Source: Paracidovorax cattleyae (GTDB lineage Bacteria; Pseudomonadota; Gammaproteobacteria; Burkholderiales; Burkholderiaceae_C). From it: a DNA stretch of 32,308 nucleotides. The stretch lies in NCBI RefSeq assembly GCF_900104515.1, contig NZ_FNJL01000044.1, positions 1 to 32,308 on the forward strand, in the 5' to 3' direction. Within the stretch, counting starts at the first letter, position 1. Each line of letters starts with the position of its first letter. Below are positions 17,484 to 27,100 of this stretch, in pieces. The notes beneath the pieces are model-generated. The model had not been told where the DNA came from. It did no database searches and was given only the letters and a program-made list of their open reading frames with translations. Made by a program: the position numbers and the translations under genes.

Positions 17484-19805
17484 ATGACGCAACGCCGCGT
17501 AACCATTCAGACACCCTTGGGAGAGGCCCTGCAGTTCCGGCAGCTGCAAGGGGAGGAAGCGCTGTCGGCGCTGTATGGCTTCGAGATCGACCTGCTCTCG
17601 AAGGACAAGGGCATCGACCCCAAGGCCCTGCTCGGCCTGGGTGCCACCGTCTCCATCGAGACCGAAGGCCTGGGCCGCCGCTACCTGGACGGCATCGTCA
17701 CCCGCTTCGGCATGCGCGGGCAGGACACTTCCGCGCAGATCGCCTACCGGCTCACCCTGCAGCCCTGGCTGTGGCTGGCCACGCGCCGAACGGATTTCCG
17801 CATCTTCCAGGAAATGGACGTGCCGGCGATCGTCTCGCAGGTGCTCTCGCGCTACGGCCGGTCCTTCGTGCTGCGCCTCACGCGCGGCTACCGCAGCCGG
17901 CCCTACACGGTGCAGTACCACGAGAGCGACTACCAGTTCATCGCGCGGCTGTGCGAGTCCGAGGGCATCTACTGGTTCGTGGAGCATGCCAGCGGCAGCC
18001 ACACGGTGGTCTTCGCCGACGACGTGGTGGCCTCGCACGCGCCGCTGCCGGGCGGGCACGTGATCCCCTTCTACCCGCCGGGCAAGGCGGCGATCGCCGA
18101 CCGCGAGCACATCTTCGCCTGGCGCATGGGCCAGGGCGTCGCGCCCGGCCGCGCCTACCTGGACGACTACGACTTCACCAAGCCGCGCGCCGATCTTTCC
18201 GAGATGCGCCAGTCGCCCCCGGGCCATGCGCACGACGCCTACGAGCGCTACGAATGGCCGGGCGGCTATACCGAGTACGCCGACGGCGAGACCTACACGC
18301 GGCTGCACATGGAAGAAGGCATGGCGGCCCGCGAGCGCGCCCACGCCGAGCTCAACAAGCGCAGCATCGCCCCGGGCTACACCATCGTGCTGGAGAACTA
18401 CCCGCGCGGCGACCAGAACCGGCAGTACCTCGTCACCCGCGTGCACTACCACCTGGAAGAGAACGTGCAGGCCACCCAGGGCACAGGCGGCGCCGGGCAG
18501 ACGCAGGCCGGCTCGGTGCAGAAATTCAGCATGGAGGTGCACCCCACCTCCGTACCCTACCGCCCCGAAGTGACCACCCCGCGCCCGCGCACCACCGGCC
18601 CCCAGACCGCCGTGGTGGTGGGCCCGCCCGGCGAGGAAATCTGGACCGACCAGTACGGCCGCGTGAAAGTGCAGTTCCACTGGGACCGCATCGGCGCGAT
18701 GAACGAGAACTCCAGTTGCTGGGTGCGCGTCTCCACCAGTTGGGCCGGCCCCGGCTTCGGCGCCGTGTTCACGCCGCGCATCGGCATGGAAGTGATCGTG
18801 GAATTCCTGAACGGTGACCCGGACTATCCGATCATCCTGGGCTGCGTCTACAACGCCGCCAACATGCCGCCGTGGGGCCTGCCGGGCAACGCCACGCAGT
18901 CGGGCATCAAGACGAAGTCGAGCAAGGGCGGCGCTTTCGGCGACGGGATGAAAAACGGCGCGGGCGATGCGAACGCGATCCGCTTCGAGGACAGGAAAGG
19001 CGCGGAGCAGTTATGGCTGCATGCGCAGAAGGACCAGCTTACCGAAGTCGAGAACGATGAGGACAAGTGGGTGGGCAACGACCGGCGCAAGACCATCGAC
19101 CGGGACGAGACGAACACCATCCACCGGGACCGCACGGAGACGGTGGACCGTGACGAGAAGATCACGGTGCACAACAACCGCACGGAACGGGTGGACCACG
19201 ACGAGACGATCTCGATCGGTGACAACCGGAAGGAAGATGTCGGCATCGACGAGACAGTCTCGATCGGCAAGAACCGCACGAAGACCATCGGCCGCAACGA
19301 GAAGGACAAGATCGGCAACAACTGGTCGATCAAGGTCGGCAAGATGAAGACCGAGACCATCGGCATCGCCTACATGCAGAACGTGGGCGTGGGTCGGATG
19401 GAGAACGTGGGCGTGGCCTACAACCTCAACGTGGGCGCAGTCATGGCCACCGTGGTGGGAAGCACGCAGACCACGATGGTCGGCAGCGACCGCAGCGTGA
19501 AGGTCGGCTCCAACCAGAGCACGGACGTGGGTACCAAATACACGCTCACGGTGGGCGGTGGCGGTGGTGGCGGGGCGCCTGCCGCGGGAGGCGCCAAGAA
19601 CATCGTCGCGTCTTCTCCGCAAGGCGGTGGAGGCGGAGGCGGCGGATCGAGCATCACCATGGATGCCGAATCCATCACCCTCAAGGTGGGCGGCAGCACG
19701 CTGATCCTGCAGGCCGACGGCACCATCACCGCCAACGGCGAGAGCATCAAGCTCATCGGCGCCAGTGACGTGACCACCAACTCAGGAGGCATCCATGAAA
19801 ACTGA
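17484..19805 (+). CDS. vgrG: Type VI secretion spike protein VgrG
   Basis: A 773-aa VgrG, the trimeric spike of the T6SS puncturing device. Residues 1-345 are the gp27-like hub (YHESDYQFIARLCESEGIYWFVEH, LENYPRGDQNRQYLVTRVHYHLEEN). Residues 380-465 are the gp5 OB-fold/needle base with the signature IWTDQYGRVKVQFHWDR. Residues 515-690 are repeated DET-x-S/T-I-x-x-NR-type units of the triple-stranded beta-helix. Two glycine runs (691-697 and 714-721) then precede a DUF2345-like tail ending GGIHEN. Length is ordinary. It overlaps the next gene by 11 bp and heads an orphan effector cluster; no T6SS structural genes are in the window. Confidence 0.96.
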   Translation: MTQRRVTIQTPLGEALQFRQLQGEEALSALYGFEIDLLSKDKGIDPKALLGLGATVSIETEGLGRRYLDGIVTRFGMRGQDTSAQIAYRLTLQPWLWLATRRTDFRIFQEMDVPAIVSQVLSRYGRSFVLRLTRGYRSRPYTVQYHESDYQFIARLCESEGIYWFVEHASGSHTVVFADDVVASHAPLPGGHVIPFYPPGKAAIADREHIFAWRMGQGVAPGRAYLDDYDFTKPRADLSEMRQSPPGHAHDAYERYEWPGGYTEYADGETYTRLHMEEGMAARERAHAELNKRSIAPGYTIVLENYPRGDQNRQYLVTRVHYHLEENVQATQGTGGAGQTQAGSVQKFSMEVHPTSVPYRPEVTTPRPRTTGPQTAVVVGPPGEEIWTDQYGRVKVQFHWDRIGAMNENSSCWVRVSTSWAGPGFGAVFTPRIGMEVIVEFLNGDPDYPIILGCVYNAANMPPWGLPGNATQSGIKTKSSKGGAFGDGMKNGAGDANAIRFEDRKGAEQLWLHAQKDQLTEVENDEDKWVGNDRRKTIDRDETNTIHRDRTETVDRDEKITVHNNRTERVDHDETISIGDNRKEDVGIDETVSIGKNRTKTIGRNEKDKIGNNWSIKVGKMKTETIGIAYMQNVGVGRMENVGVAYNLNVGAVMATVVGSTQTTMVGSDRSVKVGSNQSTDVGTKYTLTVGGGGGGGAPAAGGAKNIVASSPQGGGGGGGGSSITMDAESITLKVGGSTLILQADGTITANGESIKLIGASDVTTNSGGIHEN

Positions 19806-20316
19806 CCTCCGCGTGCTGCGCGCATCCGGCGAAGCCGCCGGCACCGCTTCGGCCCAGCCGCATGCCGGCGCGGCCTTCGGACTCTTTCCTGCCCAGGTGC
19901 TGCGCGTGGAGCATGGCGAAGCCGTCATTCTCTGCCACGGTCGCGAATGGCGCGCCGCACTGGCGTCTCAAGTGCCGGGCGTGATCACGGGGCAGTCCGT
20001 GCTGGCCGCGCTCCCGGCAGAAGGCCAGGAAGGCACCAGCGGCAACGGTGCAGCACTACCGGCCTTGATCGTGGCCGCCTGGCCGGCTCCGGGAGCGCCG
20101 GCCTGCCCGCCATGGCAGTTCGACCGCGACACCGGCAGCCTCGCGCTGGAGGTGGCACAGATCGACCTGGCGGCCGTGGGCCGCGTGGTGCTGCGCTGCG
20201 GCGACACCCGGATGCAGTTCGAGAAGGACGGTTCCGTGGAAACGCGCGCCCAGCAGATCACGTCGGCCGCAGTCGAGACGCACCGCATCGAAGGCGGCTC
20301 CATCGAGCTCAACTGA
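19795..20316 (+). CDS. DUF6484-like VgrG-associated protein
   Basis: A 173-aa protein starting inside the last codons of vgrG behind a perfect AGGAGG at 19784-19789, so translation is coupled. The N-terminal half (LFPAQVLRVEHGEAVILCHGREWRAALASQVPG...GQSVLAALPAEG) and LPALIVAAWPAPG look like a small beta-rich barrel. The C-terminal half (DTGSLALEVAQIDLAAVGRVVLRCGDTRMQFEKDGSVETRAQQITSAA) resembles VgrG/DUF2345-type beta-helix repeats. I recall this layout as DUF6484, found directly after vgrG in Burkholderiales; the family name is from memory. It may cap or extend the spike tip. No catalytic residues are seen. Confidence 0.75.
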   Translation: MKTDLRVLRASGEAAGTASAQPHAGAAFGLFPAQVLRVEHGEAVILCHGREWRAALASQVPGVITGQSVLAALPAEGQEGTSGNGAALPALIVAAWPAPGAPACPPWQFDRDTGSLALEVAQIDLAAVGRVVLRCGDTRMQFEKDGSVETRAQQITSAAVETHRIEGGSIELN

Positions 20317-20412
20317 CCGGTTTGCCGCCCGCCGACAGGCCCGGCGGCTGCCCCTTTTCCGTCATAGGCCCGCGGCCGTGCCGACCAGGGCGCGCCATTG
20401 CACTTTCAGACG

Positions 20413-21762
20413 ATGTCCTTTCCTCCATCGATCGCCCCGCCCCCGCTGCCCGGCATGCTGCCGCGGCAGATGGGCATCGCCATCCGCGCCTACGGCCGCC
20501 GCGCGGGTCTGCTGCGCGGCGGCCACACGGTCCGTGCCCTCAAGGCCGTGGACCAGCGGCTGGACGCCCTGCTCGCGGTCTGCCGCTACTATGGGCCCGC
20601 CTGCCTGCAAGCCGCTGCGGAGGCCGCCGCAGCAGCACCGGCAGAAGACCAGGCTGGCGCGGCCTTGGTGCGAACCATGCTGTCCGAGCACCACGAGCCG
20701 GACGCGGGCGCGCGCCTCGCGCTCATCGAAGCACTGCTGGCCGAGCATCCTGAAGCCGTGGGCGATGCCTTGTGGTTCCATGGCCAGCCCGACACCTGTG
20801 CTCGGCTGCTCGCTGCCGCCCACCCCGTGCTGCGGGACTGCGGCGTGCAACTGGCCGGCCGGCTGGCCCTGCCGGTGCAGGCCGATGCCGTCTATGCCGC
20901 AGCCCGCAACGGCGCCGACCAGGATGCCTGCCTGCTGGCATGCGCCGGCATGGATGCGCTGCCGCCCCGCGCAGAGGAACGCTGGGCCGAAGTGCTGCAG
21001 GGCCAGGACCTGTCGCGCCAGGTCACGGCGCTGCGGGCGCTGGCCATCGCCGGCGGGCAGCGGCTGGCACCGGAGGTGCGGAACTACATCACCCGCATCA
21101 CCGCGCACGACGGCCCGACCGAGCAATCCCATCCGGTCGGCTGGGCACTGGCCACCGATGCGGCCATGGCGCTCTGGGCGGCCCGCGAGCCCGACGCCGC
21201 GCTGGACGCGGTGGTGGGCGGACTGCGCGTGCCCAACGACACCGCACTGCGCGTGGTGGCGCTCACCGGCATGGCGCGCGGCCTGCTGCCCGTGCTGGAC
21301 TTCATTGAACGGCAGGACCGGCCCGTGAGCCCGGCAGAACGCGACGTGCTGCAGCTGGTGTTCGGCCAAGTGCCACCGGAACTGGCCAACACGCAGGGGG
21401 CCAGCCCGGAGGCGCGGCAGGGCGCGCTGCGCGCACTCGCCTGCGGCGTGTTCGCCGCCAACGGCTGCACCGGCCTCGCGCCCGAAGACGTCACCTCCTG
21501 GGCCGATCCCGCCATGAAGGAGCGGCTCTGGGCGCTGGAGCCGGTGCGCCTGCGCGGTGCCCGCCCGTGGTCGCCGCGCGCCTGCCTGGAGCAGGCCTTC
21601 GATGTGGGCCATACCCTGCGGCGCTGGCTGTACACCGAGCATGCACGCTACGGCGCCCGGTGCTTTCCCCTGCAGCCGGAAGACCTGGCCACGCGCCAGA
21701 TGGCGTCCGTCGAGGCCGTGCAGCTGGTCGCCTCGCTCGAAGACGGCAGCGGCAACCCATGA
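20413..21762 (+). CDS. TIGR02270-like T6SS-associated protein
   Basis: A 449-aa, Ala- and Leu-rich, mostly helical protein with internal helix pairs resembling HEAT repeats. Family-like segments are LPRQMGIAIRAYGRRAGLLRGG near the N-terminus and ALDAVVGGLRVPNDTALRVVALTGMARGLLPVLDFI in the middle. Proteins of this type (TIGR02270, from memory) sit beside vgrG in effector loci such as the P. aeruginosa vgrG1b cluster. A scaffold or loading role is plausible but undemonstrated. The ATG at 20413 is used; a TTG at 20398 is possible. The TGA overlaps the next ATG (ATGA). The gap from 20317 to 20412 shows nothing notable. Confidence 0.72.
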   Translation: MSFPPSIAPPPLPGMLPRQMGIAIRAYGRRAGLLRGGHTVRALKAVDQRLDALLAVCRYYGPACLQAAAEAAAAAPAEDQAGAALVRTMLSEHHEPDAGARLALIEALLAEHPEAVGDALWFHGQPDTCARLLAAAHPVLRDCGVQLAGRLALPVQADAVYAAARNGADQDACLLACAGMDALPPRAEERWAEVLQGQDLSRQVTALRALAIAGGQRLAPEVRNYITRITAHDGPTEQSHPVGWALATDAAMALWAAREPDAALDAVVGGLRVPNDTALRVVALTGMARGLLPVLDFIERQDRPVSPAERDVLQLVFGQVPPELANTQGASPEARQGALRALACGVFAANGCTGLAPEDVTSWADPAMKERLWALEPVRLRGARPWSPRACLEQAFDVGHTLRRWLYTEHARYGARCFPLQPEDLATRQMASVEAVQLVASLEDGSGNP

Positions 21763-22910
21763 GCTGCGAGATCCTCAACCACACGCCGTTCCGGGCCCAG
21801 ACGTTCGTGCACCGGGATGCACGCACTGGCCCCGCCCTGGTGGTCGCCGTGAAAGGCAGCTGGCTGCTGTCCCACACGGAAGGCGCACCTGCGCGCCTCG
21901 CCCCTGCGGAGCGGCAGGCGCCCATGTACCGCAGCGGCCTGCAACAGACGCTCGGCAGCCTGCCGCTCGAAGACGCACAGGCCGCCGCCATCCAGGACCG
22001 GGCGAGCGAATGCTGGAGCCGCATCGAATCCGAGCATGTGCCCCCGAAGCCCTGCTTCGACCTGTTGCTCCATGCCTGGGCCGTGGCGCCCGGGGGCCAG
22101 CCCGTGCGCGCCATGGAGGCCGCCGTCGATATCCTGGCCGGCACGGTGGCCCGCCGCCTGCTGGCCCTGCGCGCCTTCGCGCCCCGGACATGGACCGCCG
22201 ACTTCGGCGGCCTGGGCCGGCTGCGCGCGGACTGCACGCACACGGCATCGCACATCCCGCTGCTGCGCCCCTTCGCCTTCGGCGGCCAGTGCACCGACCC
22301 CGCCACGGGCCGGCACCATGCCATCGAAGCCAACCCGGAAGGCATGGGGTACTACCGCACGGCCGCCGATGCCCGGGGCAGCCCCCTGCCCTGGGTGGAG
22401 CTGGCCGACCGGCCGATGCAGGACTGGGACGACCGTCCCGAGCCCGCCGCGCTGGGTCCGGTCCCGCCCCACCACGTGCCGCGCCGCGACCTGCAGGGCA
22501 CCTTCGACGAGCACTGGCGCGCCACACGCGCACCCGAATTGCCGGACGATTTCGATCCCCGGCACTACAACGCCGCGCCCGAGGCGCTACAACTGCGCGA
22601 GCTCCCGCACCCCGGCCATCGCCTGGCGCTGCACGGCATGGACGCGGCAGGCCCGCTCTTCTTCACCTGGCCGGAGATCACGCTGACCGCCCAGGCGGAA
22701 ACCACCGGCGGCACGCTGCTGCCACCGCAGGAGATGCGCTGGGACACGCTGATGGCGGACACCGGCGACCGGCTCGCCAGCCTGCTCTGGCGCACTGCCA
22801 TCCCCCTGCCGGCCCGGGAAGACATCGGCCTCGTGCACATCGCCGCCCACGCCCGTTCGCCTTCGGCCGTGCCATTCCACGCCGCCCGACCTTCCGCGCA
22901 GCCCGCCTGA
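21759..22910 (+). CDS. DUF2169 T6SS adaptor/chaperone
   Basis: A 383-aa protein of the DUF2169 family. The opening ILNHTPFRAQTFVHRDARTGPALVVAVKGSW and the middle section RLLALRAFAPRTWTADFGGLGRLRADCTHTASHIPLLRPFAFGGQC, with FDPRHYNAAPEALQ later, are typical. DUF2169 proteins are one of the known classes of T6SS adaptors that load PAAR- or VgrG-linked effectors, for example beside the Agrobacterium DNase effector Tde2. Here it lies between vgrG and the Rhs gene, so the Rhs protein is the probable cargo. Its start overlaps the preceding stop by 4 nt. It is cytoplasmic, with no signal peptide or TM segments. Confidence 0.88.
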   Translation: MSCEILNHTPFRAQTFVHRDARTGPALVVAVKGSWLLSHTEGAPARLAPAERQAPMYRSGLQQTLGSLPLEDAQAAAIQDRASECWSRIESEHVPPKPCFDLLLHAWAVAPGGQPVRAMEAAVDILAGTVARRLLALRAFAPRTWTADFGGLGRLRADCTHTASHIPLLRPFAFGGQCTDPATGRHHAIEANPEGMGYYRTAADARGSPLPWVELADRPMQDWDDRPEPAALGPVPPHHVPRRDLQGTFDEHWRATRAPELPDDFDPRHYNAAPEALQLRELPHPGHRLALHGMDAAGPLFFTWPEITLTAQAETTGGTLLPPQEMRWDTLMADTGDRLASLLWRTAIPLPAREDIGLVHIAAHARSPSAVPFHAARPSAQPA

Positions 22911-22924
22911 CGCACGCAGTTCCC

Positions 22925-24109
22925 ATGGTCTCCTCTTCCCCCGCTTCGCCCACCCGCCTCTGGCGCATCGAACACTGCGGCGCCGTCACCTCGGCCGGCA
23001 CGCGCGCCTGGCAATCGGCCGCCTCCTGGGTGGGCCTGCAGAAGCGGTTCCGCAAGTCCGCCTGGCCTGCCGTCGGCCCGCATCCCATCACCACGGCCCC
23101 CTGCCCGGAGATCACGGGCGACGCGACCGGCATCCCGCGCCTGGCGCGCCTGCTGGGCGCCGCGCTGGCCGATCTCGGTGCCAGCTTGCTGGCTGCAGGA
23201 AGTTCGGTCCGCTTGCCAGCCCCTGATCAGATGGTCCTGGCCTTGCCTGCATGGATGTCAGACGCAGACTGCGCCGAGGTCTGGCGACTGAGCCTTGCAG
23301 AACTGGCACGCTGGGCCGGCCCAGGGGCCGAAGCGCCCTGGACGACGCTGCCCTGCCGCTTCGTGCGCGGCGGCCACACGGCAGGCTTCGCAGGCTTGTA
23401 CGAACTCCAGGGCAACACGGCACCCGGTGGCACTGCACTGCTCATGGCCGTGGACAGCCTGCTCGACCCGCCGAGGCTGGCCCGTGCCTACGCGGAAGGC
23501 GCGCTGCTCACCGACCGCACACCGGAAGGCTGCGTCGCGAGCGAAGCGGCGGCCTGCCTGTGGCTGGCCAGCGTGCCCGATACCCACGCCAGCAGCGAGC
23601 GCCACCTCGTGCTGCATGCCCCCGCCCTGGCGGAAAGCAGCAGCCCGCACAGGAGGCCCCCACAGCCCCCCGACACCGGCGCGCTCGAACAGGTGCTGCG
23701 CAACGCGCTGGCCCAGGCCGGCTGGCAGGGCGAGCACGTGGGCCATGGCATCTCGGATTTCGATGGCTCCGCATGGCGGGCGCTCGCGCAGGTGACCGCC
23801 CGAGTGCGGGCAGCCCCGGACCTGGAACCCACCGACTGGGAGCCTGCTGCCGTTATCGGCCAGGTGGGCGCCGCCACCGGGCCCGTGCATTGGGCCCTGG
23901 CCGCCGAGCGTGCATGGCATGACGAGCGCCCGCCGAATTCGGTGCTGTCCTGGGCACTCGACGAGGGCAGCGGCGCTGCGGCGGTGGCGCTGGAACGCAC
24001 GGTGACGCTACCTGGAAGGCGGGATGTCCATCCGGCAACGGCGAGCGGCGGCGCGGCCGTGGACGCAGTGCGCACCTATTCGTCGCGCTTCCTCCAGCAC
24101 GGCGATTGA
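22925..24109 (+). CDS. Ketosynthase/thiolase-fold protein, probable pseudoenzyme, T6SS-associated
   Basis: A 394-aa protein with the outline of a beta-ketoacyl-ACP synthase. The N-terminal half has LARLLGAALADLG and AVDSLLDPPRLARAYAEGALLTDRTPEGCVASEAAACLWL, matching the DS-L...G..PGEAAA region of ketosynthases. The C-terminal half has VGHGISDFDGSAWRAL in place of HGTGT..GD, and IGQVGAATGPVHWALA at 311-326 in place of IGHxxAAxG. The catalytic histidine of the latter is Gln here, and no CSS-type active-site cysteine is seen, so enzyme activity is unlikely. Similar KS-like genes accompany vgrG1b in P. aeruginosa. It starts 14 bp after the DUF2169 stop and precedes rhs. It may act in effector loading; this is inferred. 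Confidence 0.8.
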   Translation: MVSSSPASPTRLWRIEHCGAVTSAGTRAWQSAASWVGLQKRFRKSAWPAVGPHPITTAPCPEITGDATGIPRLARLLGAALADLGASLLAAGSSVRLPAPDQMVLALPAWMSDADCAEVWRLSLAELARWAGPGAEAPWTTLPCRFVRGGHTAGFAGLYELQGNTAPGGTALLMAVDSLLDPPRLARAYAEGALLTDRTPEGCVASEAAACLWLASVPDTHASSERHLVLHAPALAESSSPHRRPPQPPDTGALEQVLRNALAQAGWQGEHVGHGISDFDGSAWRALAQVTARVRAAPDLEPTDWEPAAVIGQVGAATGPVHWALAAERAWHDERPPNSVLSWALDEGSGAAAVALERTVTLPGRRDVHPATASGGAAVDAVRTYSSRFLQHGD

Positions 24110-24160
24110 CGAGCAGAAAAAGAGACACCGACACGAACAAGAACAGGGAGCCGACCGAGC

Positions 24161-27100
24161 ATGGGAACGCATATCTTCAGCGGGGGCAATGGCGCGATCA
24201 CCCAGGTCGCCAACGGCTGGACCTTCGATCCGGCCACCCCCGTCAAGCTCAAGACCAGTGGCAAGCCCGGCGTGGCATGGCATGCCAACAACAGCCGCGC
24301 CATCGACGTTCCGCTGGGCACCATCCGCGAGCACGGCACGCAGATGGCCAACCGCTACGGCGCCATGGACCAGGGCCAGCACGACCCGGTCAGCGTCATC
24401 GTGGGCCTGTTCACCAACGTGCGCGACAAGGTCAACGAGCACGTGACCTACGTGAAGACGGTGGTCTACGAATCGGGCGAGATGGTGGTGAACGGCGTGA
24501 CCACGCTGACGAACTCCGTCCTCAGCAAGCTCGCGCCCGAGATTCAGCAGACGGTGCGCAACGGGGCGGACGTGCTGGGCGGCATGAAGGTCGAGCACTT
24601 CGAGGGCGCGGCCCAGGAGCAGATCGACGAGATCATGGAGATGCTCGAGGACCCGTCTACCTACGGCGGGCTGGCACTGTCGATGGCTGCCACAGCGGCG
24701 CAGGGCGTGCCGGTGGTCGGGCAGGTGCTGGGTGGCGCAGTGGTGGCCGACCGCATCGCGACCCTGGGCGAGTCGGGCATCGCGGCGGCCGAAGAGCTGA
24801 AATCCATCATGGAGACCTGGAGCTCTCCGATGACGGAGGCCCAGCGGGAAGCGGCCCGCAAGCGCCTCGCCAAATGGATGCTCGGTGCCGGTCTCGCCCT
24901 TCTGCTGGCCCTGGCCGGCAAGAAGTTCAAGATGCGCACCCAGAGCAAGGGCAAGAATGATACCCACCCTACCACGGAGCACAGCGACAAGAAGCAGCCC
25001 CACGGCAAGGGTCCTTGCGAATCCTGCGCCATCGGCAGCCCCGTGCTCATCTCCAGCGGGCAGAAGCTCATGGACGAGACGGATTTCACGCTGCCCGGCC
25101 CCGGCCCGCTGCTGTCCCTGCCCTGGCGCAGGCGCTACCGCTCGGGCCTGGCCGAGGACGGGCCCTTCGGGCGCGGATGGAGCCACCCGGTGGCGCAGCA
25201 GTTGCGCCTCTCGGCCGAGGGAATGGTCCTGCTGGACGAGGCCGGACGCCACGTCCCGCTGCCCCTGGTGCCCGAAGGCACCGACTACTTCGACCCCTAC
25301 GAGAAATTCACCGTGCGCCGCCCTGGCGCCGACCTGTGGATCGTCGAGCACAAGAGCGGCCTGCAGCACCACTTCCGCCGCGAGGCCCCCGAGCAGTGGC
25401 GCCTGCCGCTCGCGCGCCTGCAGGACCGCGACGGCAACGCCATCGCGCTGCACTGGGAGCCCATGGAACCCGGCACCGGCGGCGGCACGGCAGAGCCGTT
25501 GACCTGGAGCGGCCGCCAGGAGCAAGAACGCCGGGCCCGTGAGGGAGTGGCTGCACGGCCCAGCCCCGATCCGTTCGCCACAGCCTTTCGCCCGCTGCGA
25601 CTCACCGGCCTGACCGACACGGCCGGCCGCCACCTGCGCCTGGCATGGCAGCGCGCCCCGGCCCCCGCAACGCACGATGCCCTGCAGGGCGAACGCATCG
25701 CACGCGTCGAACTCCTCGTGCCCGGCCATGCGCCCATCGAACTCGCGCGCTACGACTACGACGCCCACGGCCAGCTTGTCGCCACCCACCATGGCGCCGC
25801 TCCCTACCGCCAGTACGCCTGGCGCTCGGGCGTGCTGGTGGGCTACCGCAAGGCCAGCGGCCACCGCTACTTCGCCCAATACGACCACGAGAGCCCCGAG
25901 GGCCGCGTGCTGCGCTCCTGGTGCGCCGACACGCCCGTGCCCGGCCAGGACGACGACCGTTTCGCCTACTTCCCCGCCGAACGCATCACCCGCCACATCG
26001 ACGGCCTGGGCCGCGTCACCGCCTACCACTGGGACGCGCGTTTCAACATCGTGGCCACCGTCACCGCCGAGGGCACGCCCGAGGCCGTGCGCGAGGAAAC
26101 ACCGTTCGACGCCACGGGCACCCCGCGCGGGCGCATCGATGCGCTGGGCCGGCGCACCGGCCTGCGCACCGACACACGCGGCAACATTGTGCAGGTCACC
26201 GATGCGCTGGGCCAGAGCACGCAGTTGCAATACGACCGGCGAGACCTCGTCACCGTGCTGCGCGATGCCATGGGCCATGCATGGCGGCGCGAGTACGACG
26301 CCCGCGGCCATCTCGTGCGCTCCATCGACCCCCTGGAACAGGCCACCGGCTACGCCTACGACACGCATGGCCGGCCCGTGGAGATCACCGACGCGCGCGG
26401 CGGCACGCAGCGCCTCGCCTGGGACGAGGCCGGCCACCTTGTCGCCACCACCGACTGCTCGGGCCGCACCACACGCTTCGCCTACGGCCCCATGGGACAG
26501 GTCATGGAGCGCACCGATGCGCTCGGTCACACCACGCGCTACGCATATGACGGCACCGGCAGGCTCGTGCGCGCGGAAGAGCCCGCCGCGAACGGCGCAC
26601 CCGCCGTCCACCAATACGCCTGGAACGGAGAAGGCCAGTTGCTGGCCTATTCCGACCCGCTCGGCCAGACCACCCGCTACACCTACGACGGCGCAGGCCG
26701 CCCCCTCACGCGCCAGGACGCGGCCGGCCGCACCCTGGCCTACCACTACGACGCAGCCGGCCGGCTCGTATCCCTCGTCAACGAGAACCGTGCGCAGACC
26801 ACCTTCCGCTACGACCTGCGCGACCAGCTCACCGATGAAATCGGCTTCGACGGCCGCTGGCAGCGCCATGTGTACAACGCGGCGGGTGAGCTCACCCACG
26901 TGATCGAAGCAGGAGGCTGCGAGGCGGGCCCGGGCAAGGTCACGCGTTTCGAGCGCGACGCGCTGGGCCGGCTGCTGGCCAAGCGCTCGCACGGGCACGA
27001 TGCCGTGGAGGAATCCAGCTACCGCTACGACTCGCTGGGACGCCTCACCCAGGCGAACAATGGCGCGGCACATCTCGCCTTTACCTATGACCCGGTGGGA

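Noticed and set aside
19100-19560. Regularly spaced repeats considered as a CRISPR or tandem DNA repeat
   Set aside because: The periodicity reflects the protein beta-helix repeats of VgrG; the DNA units are not identical and have no spacer structure.
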